Shown here: piece by piece, positions 23,273 through 33,388 of the stretch | Numbering within the stretch: the first letter of the stretch is position 1 | Layout of the letters: every line of letters starts with the position of its first letter | Source of the DNA: Dioscorea cayenensis subsp. rotundata | Taxonomy: Eukaryota; Streptophyta; Magnoliopsida; Dioscoreales; Dioscoreaceae | Assembly (NCBI RefSeq): GCF_009730915.1 | Contig: NC_052483.1 | Span: 558,001-622,000 of the forward strand | Reading direction: 5' to 3' | DNA: 64,000 nt | Program-made: the position numbers and the translations under genes | Notes under the pieces: model-generated | Databases searched by the model: none | The model's input: only the letters and a program-made list of their open reading frames with translations | Told to the model about the DNA's origin: nothing

Positions 23273-23850
23273 TGTTTGGTAGGATGGATTAAAATATGAG
23301 TGAGTTGTTGAGGGGTCTGAGATTTTAATGGTACGCTGCAACGTTCCTTCGGAGGGGGGGTTACTTATGCAATATCTTTAGAGAATCTCTCATCTTCCTG
23401 ACTTTTGACGTTCTTTTACATGTTTTATATTTATTTTGTATGTTTTGTTTGCAAAGGAAGCAATCCAAAGCTTTTAAAAAAGAAGCTATTTTATCCTCTA
23501 ATAGTCATGATTTTTAATCAACTTAAAACAGTTAAAACATCAAAGACACATCAGTATGTTTAACATGGAAAACAAGAAGGATAACTTGAACATCTTTTCT
23601 GATCAAGAGTACTTTCATTGTCTGAATTACAATTAAGACCCAAAACCATTAGTCATAGAAACTAATTAAGTAACTAACTGCTCAATAGAATTAAGACGGT
23701 GAAAGAAGTGACACATTTGGATCAATGAGGAGTGACTGTAAAGAGTTTGTTTAATTAGTGAGCTGTATTTTATATGTAAGATTACTGCTTTTCATGCAAA
23801 TTCCAGCAGATGAATCAGAGTATAATGGGATGGAACGCTTAAAAAATTAC
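23273..23850. other. Spacer between xylanase promoter and E2 pseudogene
   Basis: AT-rich. I searched it for the missing C-terminal part of the E2 gene and found none. Confidence 0.5.
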
Positions 23851-25355
23851 CTGGATTGATGCTAGCAGTGTACCAACATTGTGACAAGGTGACCAGGCAT
23901 TTTTCATGTCAGGCAAGCAAATACGGTGAAGATTGTGAAAATGTGACGAGGCAATATAAATGGTATCCAAGCAAACACTGCCATTAGTGTCAACTGCACA
24001 AGCAGAGAAAGCAGCATTCGATAAGTAAATTATTCAAAAAATTTAATAGAAATGTTATTCAAGTGTACAAACCTGCTTTCTTCCTGTGCTCAAATTCAAC
24101 AGAAAAATACTAGTGTTTTCATGGACCATTTGTTATTATGAACAAAGTCTAGTACTGTTGTTGATAGGATTTAAAGATTAGAAATTCATAAAAGATCTAT
24201 CTATCAAGAAATCTATAAACCCAATAATAAGCACAAGAAGCTGGACATTGCAGACTTGATACAATTAATTATCATTAGATTGAGCAAGGCAACAAATGAT
24301 ACGTGTTTGCTAAATCACAAATCTGAAGAATTATATTAAGAAAACGAGTTTTTCACACAAAATTAAGAGCAAACCATTTGGTAGAAAATCTCTGATTTAA
24401 ATAGGACTTGAGGTGGTTTAGCTGGATAATCAACTCCGAACTTCAACTGTAAATTATAAACACCACATGCAATTCACCAAGGAAGCATTACTCACAATCA
24501 GAATAAGTGTGGAACCATGAGAGCATAAACAGAAAGAACTCAATCAGAATTGGAAGATGAGATCCAACCTTCACAAGGAGTCCCATATGGTCCAACTATA
24601 ATTGCATTCCATACAAACAAAACATCCATCATTAATCAGCATGGCAATAACAACAGAGATATCCCAAATGGAGTTTAAAAAAACAACAACAAATCCACAG
24701 AGAAACAAATAACTAAAGGCAAAATCTATGAACAATGCAGGAAAGTTAACCATTGATCTAAGACAGAAACAAAAAAAGCTGATAAAAAGGAACTTTATTA
24801 TCAGCAAAATCCAATTCAGGTACACCATAGACCACTTCTCCAATGAAAGACTTCAACATTGTCACCAAAATCCATAGAGAACTTGTCAAAAATCAAAACT
24901 TTGGATGAAAACCCTGCAGCCGGAAATTAAATAGATCCACAGACCACTCCAAAAGTCAAATAAACAATTACCGGCATCATATATATATATATATATATAT
25001 TTTAATAAAGTAATAAATCACTAATTTATTAGAAAAACCAGAATAACGAACGGCAAACAAACAACAAACAGACAAAACACAAACATGAAAAAAAAACGCT
25101 ACACTAGCGGTGTAACAATTCACAAACAACAAGCAATAAGCACGGACAAAAAAACCCCAGCCTTAATCTGAGAAGACGAAGAAAATCAAAAGGCAACATA
25201 GATCAACTCAATCAGAAAAAAAGTCACTCATGAGTCATGAAGACTATAAAAATCCAAACTTTTGGCCAAAATACAGAGTAACGCATTAAAAAGAAACATA
25301 GATTAGACCATCAGACCTCTGAGAGGTCGGTTTTGATATCATTGAGATCAGACAT
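23851..25355 (-). pseudogene. Broken RAD6-like ubiquitin-conjugating enzyme (E2)
   Basis: Four diverged exon remnants appear on the minus strand. Exon 1 (25317 to about 25380) reads ASPATLRLMSDLNDIKTDL, matching the start of RAD6/UBC2 proteins. Exon 2 (24569 to about 24650) gives VWNAIIVGPYGTPCEG. Exon 3 (24375-24466) gives GGVYNLQLKFGVDYPAKPP. Exon 4 (23851-23993) gives NGSVCLDTI, with the active-site Cys, and WSPCHNVGTLLASIQ. Family knowledge: E2 enzymes carry ubiquitin on this Cys. Lesions: the expected first codon is AAG, not ATG. A TGA lies in frame in exon 2 (24636-24638). The ancestral exon 3 acceptor reads AT instead of AG (24467-24468). The HPN motif has a one-base deletion. Exon 4 contains an insertion of about 19 codons. 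The last third of the protein is missing. Confidence 0.8.
24985..25180 (-). mobile_element. Probable LINE 3'-tail fragment
   Basis: A/C-rich sequence after a T-rich start (TTTAATAAAGTAATAAATCACTAATTTATTAG) resembles the 3' UTR of the other minus-strand LINEs in this window, especially the one at 29.69 kb. It lies in the first intron of the E2 pseudogene. The assignment is by resemblance only. Confidence 0.4.
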
Positions 25356-25386
25356 GAGACGCAGAGTTGCAGGTGAAGCCTTGAGC

Positions 25387-26140
25387 AACAACAAAGTCGA
25401 GCAGTTGAAAGCGCGCCCGCCCCCGCGCAAGAGAGATAGAGTGAGAAAACGACAGAAAATGAACAGAATTATTATTTTTTTAAATTTTAATGTAATATTT
25501 ATCCATTTTTTTAAAATATATATATAATATTAATACAAAAATACCCTGCTAATAAAATTCAAGTTAATTAAGAATAGAAATACTTGGGTATATATGGGCA
25601 TTGTTTCTAGATTATAATTTAAAAATTAATAAATAATATTTAATATTTTTAATGGGATCCCGCACCTGGGAAAAGTGACCCTTAATGGGCTGGATTTAAG
25701 AGCATTACTGGGCCTTATTAACTACGAATTGGGCTTTATAAGTAATTTAACTGTGCAGGTTTTACGTATATATACTGGAAAGGTTTTTAAAAAAAAAATT
25801 AATAAACCAACGTATATTACTGAAGCAAAAAGAACACACGTATGAACAAAAATAGATGAACAAAAGATTGACAACAACAAACAAACAAAAAAAAAAAAAA
25901 CAAAAAACAAAAAATAAACATCATACTATAACAATCCAATATGAGTAAAATCTAAAATAATATCAAGAAAAACTATAACGACTACAATGGTCTCATCAAA
26001 ATCGAAAGGACAACCATAAAGTTTTAAATTGCTGACTTTATGGCCCACCCAACACATGTAAGAAGGTCATGTAAAAATTATATAATATTAACAATATATT
26101 TAAAAAAAAAGTTAAATAGTAGATGAATCCCACTTCAGAC
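25387..26140. other. Intergenic region
   Basis: A short GC-rich patch near 25405-25440 may be promoter or leader of the E2 pseudogene. The rest is AT-rich with poly-A tracts. No gene is seen. Confidence 0.4.
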
Positions 26141-26308
26141 CCAATCAATAGTTGTTGTTGTTGTTTTTAAATGTGAATAAACCACGTGCATTTAAAATAA
26201 AAGTAACAAAAGGTACAACAATCCTTCTACTAGCTGTGGAAACAAAAGGCGAATGAACAGAAATGGAGGAACAACGGGTCTCCTCCTAACCCATAAAAAC
26301 ACAAAAAG

Positions 26309-27067
26309 CTACTCCTCACCATTGGTCTGATCAACCTCAAGCATGGGGGTGCCCTCAACCCCATTAGAATAAGGTCCAACAAACTCTAAGCTGCGCCTGA
26401 TAGAGGAGATAGGATCAGCAATATTCGCTCTCAAACCTTCGGAAGCTGCAGAGCACCAACATAACAACATATGAGCAGTCTTCATCGAGACATCAAGAGG
26501 ATTATCAAATTTATCAGCAGAAATATAATCATTCCGCGTAAGCCAAATCAACCACACAAAGGCTTTAACAATCAAATCTCCAAACACCTGAACCGCTGGC
26601 CGTAGGGCCGACCTCCAGACGCTCCATAATTGAGCCATAGACAGTGGGAGCTCAGGTAACTGAAGGAAATGACTGAGGAGCAACCACACCTCCCGTGAGA
26701 ACTGACACATTAAGAAAAGATGATCCGCAGATTCGACATTGGCATGACAAAGCACACATGTGTCAGTCAGTAGCCTATTGCAGCGCCGCTTGGCAAGATT
26801 TTCAAGAGAAAGAATATTGTTCTTCCAAGCTAGCCAGTTAAAAATATTAACCTTCTTTGGGCAGGGACCTTTCCAAAAGGTGTTAGCAATGGGGCATCTT
26901 AGTCCTCCCTCATTCAAGAGACCGTAGAATGACTTGACCGAGAAAGACCCATTGGCCGTCAAACCCCAAACCTTTAGGTCACTATTCCTCCTTGACGCCA
27001 AGTTCAGTCTAGAAAGGATCTGCGCAACCTCCGGATCGTTCACGAACGGTGGCCTCTCCAGTAACAA
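26309..27067 (-). pseudogene. LINE C-terminal zf-RVT domain
   Basis: A 252-codon open stretch contains FSVKSFYGLL, FWKGPCPKKVNIFNWLAW and the zinc-finger-like CVLCHANVESADHLFLMC. This is the typical C-terminal region of plant L1-type polyproteins, thought to bind nucleic acid. It is out of frame with the reverse transcriptase block upstream. Confidence 0.88.
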
Positions 27068-27270
27068 AGCAGTTCAGTCTAGAATAGTGACTCATAACCA
27101 GATTTTACTTGAACCGAAACACATCCCCTAAAAGCGGGGAGACAACAGGAAACACCTGACCAAAACAACGAAACTCTCCCATTCGGAACCCTAAACAAGT
27201 CCCAAGTAGAGACATTATAGTTGAACCGAAGAATCTTCATTCCCCCCCAGTGCGAGTCAGACATCATCTT

Positions 27271-28373
27271 TCATCTCCATTTCCCCAGCAGAGCTATATT
27301 AAAGGAGGAAAGCTCCAAAATCCCCCACCCACCTTGCTCTTTCACCTGCCAAATGTTCTTCCAAGCCACAATTCTACATCCAGGATGCACTATGTTAGGG
27401 CCAAACCATAGAAAATCTCTTCTAATCCTGTCGATTGCTTTGATCACCCACTTAGGTAACCTATACAAGGGCATCCAGTACGTCTGTACCGCAGACAACA
27501 CCGAGTTGACAAGCGTGAGCCGATATCCAATTGATAGGTAAGAAGACTTCCAGGAAGACAATCTCCCTCTGATTTTGGCAATCAAACTCTCCCAATCTTG
27601 TTTGCGAGGTCTCATACCCGAAATAGGAATACCAAGGTAGGTAACATGAAGCAGGCCCACATCACAATTAACCGTTTTAGCTTCGCTAACTTGAGGAAGT
27701 TGATGCAAGTTGGTGGTATAAAGACACGTTTTGGAGAAATTAGTTTCCCGGCCAGAAAGCCCTTTAAAGACCAGAAAGGATCAGCTTGATCACTCTAAGA
27801 TCCTCAGCCCTACCCACCGTCATTACCAGGAGATCATTCGTATAATGCAAATTACAAATGCATCCGTTCTCTCCCAGTGGCACACCAATCAGAATTTTAG
27901 AGTTCAGCGCATTATCGAATATAGTGCATAACACATCTGAGACCAGCACGAAAAACAGTGGCGACATAGGGTCACCTTGTCTCAAGCCTCTTTGATACCT
28001 CACATATCCACTAGGGGAACCATTAATTAGAATCGTGGCTTTCGAAGAACAGAGGATCGAAGAAATCCATCCTAACCATTTAGGTCCAAAATCCCTGGCC
28101 TTTAGGAGCTCCAACAAGAAGTCCCAATCAATCGAATCAAAAGCTTTAGCAAAGTCCACCTTGAGAATATGACCCATCAATCTCCTTTTATGGATGCTAA
28201 AAATAGCTTCCTCTGCCATAGCAATATTATCCAGTATACACCTTAATTTAAGAAAAGCAGATTGCGCGAGTCCACCAAGGAGTCCATCACCGTGCTAAGC
28301 CGCGAGGCCAGAATCTTGCTGATGATTTTAAGCGAGGAGTTAATTAGACTAATAGGTCTATAATCCCCCGGTG
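27271..28373 (-). pseudogene. LINE reverse transcriptase, frameshifted
   Basis: Blocks in order on the minus strand: PGDYRPISLINSSLKIISKI (about 28314-28373, ending in a stop), then DFAKAFDSIDWDFL, GLRQGDPMSPLFF and HYTNDLLV (27764-28219), then the thumb region VTYLGIPISG to WFGPNIVHPG (27271-27708). The polymerase Y-x-D-D box has become YTND. The blocks lie in different frames. Confidence 0.88.
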
Positions 28374-28663
28374 AAGACACCAAGCTTCATCGGTCCTTTC
28401 AACACCGCTCCGGGCCTAGTCTCTTTTATACGCTTCAGCACCGTACTATCAGACGACCGACTAGTGGTCCCTCCCCGCAACTCGCTTTGACCCATCAATC
28501 CTCGGACCAGCAACCTCGGTGGAGCTTTGCCACCATCTACGTGGGAGCTGCGCTCCACCACGTTCCCATCATCCCGCCGCGAACCCCCAGGTCTTCCAGC
28601 GTGGGAGCCTCGCTCCACCAACGCAGGTCTCTTTTCCACCTCCATCCGACTACTATCGTGCCT

Positions 28664-29491
28664 CTACATGGGCGGGTAAGGGTCGCTCTCAGTGCCGGCA
28701 GTTCGGATCTCCTTCCCATGACGTCCATGTCCCTCATCATCCTTAGGGCGGGAGTCACGCTCAACCGGCCCCTCCGATTCCTTCAAGCTCAATCCCTCTG
28801 AAGAGCGCCCCTTCAACTCACCAGAAAAGGACCTTTGGTTGGCCTGCTGCATTTGGAGACTTCTATCACAGTCCACCCTTCGGTCACTGAGAACATAGAG
28901 CCCAATATCAGGCCTATACTCCGTTTGCTTATCATTATCATCCGTAAGAAGCACCGCATACTTGCGCATCCCAAGACTGAGCTCGAGCTCAATGGGTAAT
29001 GCCGTCCCCGGTCTCCGGCGCACCAAAGCGGAGACAAAGCGTTTGTTGGTTTTAAATTCATGTGAAAGGGCCACCATCTCGCCCACCTTCTTCAAGACCT
29101 CCAGAATCACACTCCGACACCATCCATGCAACGGTAAGTTCCAAATATGGACCCATAACCCTTCTCCTGACGCACTACTCACCGTCCCGAGCTCCACCGA
29201 CAAAGGAGCAAACCTCGCTGAGCACGCTCCATCCTTCGTGGAGAACTGCACCACGTCTAACTTGCCAGCCTCTTTCACATCCGCACGATTCGATAAAGGA
29301 ACCAAATACGTATTATCGTTCAGCTGGGTGAGCGGTCCAGTAAGCGAATGATTGATAACAGAGGGGAGAACCTCGTCCAGGCCCGCGTCCGTCACGTAAC
29401 CAGATAAAATAGACACCACCACCACTAGAGCCAGCTCCTCTCTAACTGCAGCGATCTCTGGTGTCAGAGGGAGAGACAGGGTCGAGTGCAA
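28664..29491 (-). pseudogene. LINE ORF1-like protein (DUF4283 type)
   Basis: A 275-codon open frame contains VHIWNLPLHGWCRSVILEVL followed by a basic, polar tail. This matches the DUF4283-type nucleic-acid-binding ORF1 of plant LINEs. The 5' end, near 29491, lies close to the edge of the GC-rich block, so ORF1 may be nearly complete. The downstream part (28373-28645) continues with low-complexity Arg/Gly-rich sequence up to the deletion junction. Confidence 0.7.
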
Positions 29492-29659
29492 TGCCGTCAG
29501 GACGTGATAAATAGTTTAAATGATATGATTTGTTCACCTTGTAGAAAGAATGATTAGATGTGAAATAAATAAATAAACTTTTGAAAAATATAATATATAT
29601 ATATATATATAATCTATAGTTATCAATTTTGCAAATTTTTAAAACTGAACACGCAATTT

Positions 29660-31070
29660 GTCTTATATTTGTTTTATTTTATTCAAAAATAAAATGAATC
29701 AACCAAAGATTTATTAGAAAACAAAACTGAAACAAACAAACAGACGCAAACAGACTTTAGGGAAACAAAAATATACAAGGAAAAAATAGGAAAAAAAAGT
29801 GCATTACCAAAGGTGTTGCACCCTAAGAGTAAAATACAAAACAAACCTATGGAATTAGAAAACAAAAAGGCGAAATGAAGACCGAGAAGACAAAGTTCAC
29901 CAAGAGCTAATAGAGATCTTCTGCATCATGCGGAGGAGGATCATTCATGAGGCTGTGAAGATGTCACACTGCTGGCAAGGTCGGCTGATTTGGCGCTCAG
30001 GAAATCAAGTGAGCGCTTGACTATCTAGACTGAGTTGCTGGGGAAGTAACTAAAATGTGTCCCGGGCTGTAGAAATCCAGGCAAGTAACAAATGAGAAAA
30101 TTTACACATAAGAGAAGATGTGGGAAGAAATTTATAGTTAAAAATGTGATTGTTTCTTTCCAGCCAAAAATCCAGAAAATGACCCTAGTAAGGAGGTCCC
30201 CAAAGGTGTGTAGACACATATCTAGGGGTTTATTTCACTAGTGGCCACAAATGTTTTTTTGTAATCGGATGGCCACATAACTTTTCTCCGGTAGGCATGT
30301 TTGAAGGCTATTTCCGATGACTTGGCTGACGTGGAGGGGTTCCACATCAGCAAGTCACCGGAAATAGTCCTTCAACGTCAGCTAAGTCACCGGAAATAGT
30401 CTCCAAATAGGCCTTTATGGCCACGGGTGCTACCGGAGAAAAGTTATGTGGTCATACGGTTACAAAAAAAACATTTTTGGTCATAGCGATATAAGTTACA
30501 AACATTTGTGGCCGCCAATGAAATAAAACCCACAACTAGGGATGAAATCCAAGAGGTCCAGACCTTTGAGAGGGAAAATTGGCAATGAGTGAGAATTTAA
30601 GATATGCATGAAAAAACTCCATATGTGCATGGAGAAATCACAGTGAATCAGAAGATGGTCAACTGTTTCTAAATATCTGTGACATAACATACAAGTGTCG
30701 ATAATGTTTTAAACATTGCAGTCTTTCTTGGCAAGATTGGTAAGAGTTGAAATTTTGTTTTCGCTGGCGAGCCAACAAAAAAGCTTAATCTTACTCGGAC
30801 AATTTACTTTCCAAAAAACGTAGTATAAAGGACTACGCATTCTCCTATTGATAAGAAATTTGTAGAATGATCTAACCGAAAAAGTGCTTTTGCTCTCCTG
30901 GGACCAAGTAGATATGTCTTCCTTAAGGGAAGAACAATTTGGAAGAATTTGTTGCATGGCTAGCAAATCAACTGAAGAAGCAGTACAGAAGAGTGTTATC
31001 GAATTGTGATCTAGGGAACAATGCAATCTTGAAAAATAGCTGGCCACAAATCTTTAGGTGCAAGACCTTC
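29660..31070 (-). mobile_element. 5'-truncated LINE fragment split by a MITE
   Basis: The 3' tail is at about 29660-29930. Coding remnants follow at 30025-30219 (WLERNNHIFN in the shifted frame), 30536-30690 (CHRYLETVDHLLIHC) and 30709-31047 (FSVRSFYKFL, KVNCPSKIKLFCWLAS). These form a zf-RVT region like that of the LINE at 26.3 kb. All carry frameshifts. A foldback element sits inside. Confidence 0.82.
30222..30540. mobile_element. Foldback MITE inserted in a LINE
   Basis: The left end GGTTTATTTCACTAGTGGCC and the right end, read as its complement GGGTTTTATTTCATTGGCGGCC, are inverted repeats. The pairing goes on for about 90 bases to CTTTTCTCCGGTAG. CTAGG flanks both sides (30222-30226, 30536-30540) as a probable target duplication. 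The centre holds further inverted GACTT...CACCGGAAATAGTC repeats. There is no coding capacity. The superfamily is uncertain: the duplication is 5 bp, or possibly a decayed 9 bp. Confidence 0.8.
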
Positions 31071-32354
31071 TAACCGGTTATCAAGTAGACATTATTATAC
31101 AGAAAGAATTGTTTTATTATGTAAATTAAAAAAAAACAAAAAAAACAAAGGTTGGCGTATGATAGCCATTCGGACCATGAGGAAAGAAAACCAAAGTTTG
31201 ACTTATGATAGGGATCAAAAGGTCTTATTCCAAAAAGAGCAAATGTGACAGACATCTAGAACGCTTGAAAATGTCAAGGTCTTTTCGAATGAAATCTCTG
31301 ACATATTCTAGAAATACTGCATTTATGACCTGCGTAGCCATGTTAATCAAAATATCAAATTCCTGCTTTGAAAGCAAACCCTTGATCTATTTCATAATCA
31401 GTAATAAATTTTATATTGTTTATTCTTTGTTGGAAAGTTATTCGCTTTAGGTGGACCATAGTAGTTGGGTTTGTTCTCCACAATAAAATTCTTATGCTGA
31501 TAGCCGCATGAAACACATCTAATGAGGGCATATTCCATCAAATGATTTTTTTTTTCTTAAAAAAAAAAGAATGAATCACTATTTATTGTATGAGAACTAT
31601 GATAATAACTAAAACAAAAGCTAATAAATTAACTATGCTAAATCTATGAGAAGTGAAAAATAAATAAATAAATTATGCTACGACTAAAAAACAAAATATT
31701 CATGAGAAAATGAAAACGAGTAATATAACTGAAAAAAATATTAAAAAAAATATGACAAAAACTGATAAGAACAATATATTAGTCAATTAGAGTAATAGAT
31801 AACATTTCAAGGACCATCGAAATTTTGATCATTAGTTAAGAGGTCATTTTTTGTGAGGGGGTCAATAAAGTTAAACTATGTCTAAATCGTTAGGATAGCT
31901 TTTTTTTTTAGTTTTATATTTTAATTTTTAAAAATATATTGATTCAAGTAATTAGTATGTGATTAATTTTGTAGATTATTGAAAGATATGAAGATGTGAA
32001 AGTAAATATGTGATTATTTCCTTTTGAGCCAAATGCTACAAGCTAATTGCTCTGATAAGAAGAATTATTTATTGTAATTAAGTTCATTAAATAAAGATAG
32101 TTGGTATCTACATGGATTATAAAATCTAAGGGAAAATAAAGAAATAAATAAATACAAACGTTAGTGGCCAGGGGACTTCATTCCATTAATTGGGTTGCTT
32201 CAAATACAAGAAGACAACCGATAATAATTAAAAATAACTTCAATCTAAATAAACTTTCCATTATTTTTGTTAGTTACACAATTGTCATCTGTCTCTAGCG
32301 CAGCTGAAAATCTATGAATTCAATTGACAAAAACATTAAAAAAAAACCAATTCA

Positions 32355-32397
<43 letters not shown>

Positions 32398-32600
32398 TTA
32401 TTTTTGACAAATAGGACGTCAAGATGTGCAAATGTTGGTCAATTCATTCTCCTTACAAATTCTTAATAATCTTATTTTATTTGCACATATATTATTTTTA
32501 TATTCCTATTAACAACCTCACTGTTTATGATTTTTTTAATATAAAAAATTAAATCATTTTTGTTGAGATATATTTATTTATTTATTTATTTTAAGATTTT
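31071..32600. other. AT-rich region, possible unrecognised repeat remnants
   Basis: 31200-31530 has slightly better codon structure on the minus strand but no recognisable domain. The rest is AT-rich, with a TTAT tetranucleotide run at about 32355-32400. No gene is seen. Confidence 0.4.
32355..32400. repeat. (TTAT)n microsatellite
   Basis: A simple run of ATT and ATTT units. Confidence 0.85.
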
Positions 32601-32604
32601 TAGT

Positions 32605-32960
32605 ATTTTTTTTTTTAAAAATGGATAAACCACAATACATTAAAAAAATACAACAGACCCCCACCACCAGGTGTGGTAAAGATCACAAAAGAGTACAACA
32701 AAAAGGGGTCAACAGCGTCCCAAAAATAACTAACACAGAAACCTAATCAGTGCCAGTGCCTAAGTCATACGTCTCCTCAGAAGATCAAAACACATTGAAT
32801 GCCTTCACATGGGGGTCAAGAAACTCCAAACTACGTTTGACTATGATGATATCCTCCTCCACGCTTCTCTTTCCATGCTCTCGATTTGAGATAATTTTTT
32901 TAAGAGAGCATGACCCACTACTATTCAAATTTTTCGAAATACGCCCTTAAAAATCGAACT
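32605..32960 (-). mobile_element. Solo LINE 3' tail
   Basis: GGATAAACCACAATACATT followed by A/C-rich sequence parallels the tails at 26.17 kb and 63.6 kb, in the same orientation. There is no coding part beyond short remnants. Confidence 0.5.
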
Positions 32961-33281
32961 CTACCATTGATGATTTATCTGGCCAGATATAAACCCGGGT
33001 CATTGAATTTGAGTATAATTTTGAAACATGTGAGGTTGTGAGGTATCTAAATAGAATTTATTTTTCCAACAATAAATAAACAAATAAATAAAGAAAAGCA
33101 AGTGATTAAATAATAAATGCACATCATCATCATCATGAGTTTGTTGTCCAATTTTTTCAATCGGACGGTGTGATTAACATAGTTGAGTTCCAATTTTTGT
33201 CATTGTACGGCGTTGACTACAACCCTCAAAATTAACGAAGGTGGTTTCCGTCCAAGCTCCAGAAGCACCAGAACCCTTCTC

Positions 33282-33300
33282 TCTCTCTCTCTCTCTCTCT
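33282..33300 (+). repeat. (CT)n in the leader of the DUF676 gene
   Basis: A pyrimidine microsatellite about 90 bases before the ATG at 33389, as is common in plant 5' UTRs. Confidence 0.7.
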
Positions 33301-33388
33301 CGTCTAACGTCATTCATGGCCGCCACTCTTGCTTTTAAACCCTCCTCCCAGATCGAACACCCATTTGGTGATCACGAAAACCCTAACA

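Larger units (their letters stand above)
26145..29510 (-). mobile_element. Internally deleted non-LTR retrotransposon (LINE)
   Basis: From right to left on the minus strand come an ORF1-type protein, a reverse transcriptase without its first part, a C-terminal zinc-finger (zf-RVT) region, and a tail with GTGAATAAACCACGTGCA and a T-run at about 26150-26175. The same tail motif recurs at 63.6 kb. The AP-endonuclease domain and the N-terminus of the reverse transcriptase are missing between about 28370 and 28380. The copy is dead: the polymerase frame is broken several times and its catalytic motif has changed. Its GC content is well above that of the surroundings. Confidence 0.9.

Noticed and set aside
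28487-28801. Plus-strand open frames in the GC-rich LINE ORF1 region
   Set aside because: They are shadows of the minus-strand LINE coding sequence.
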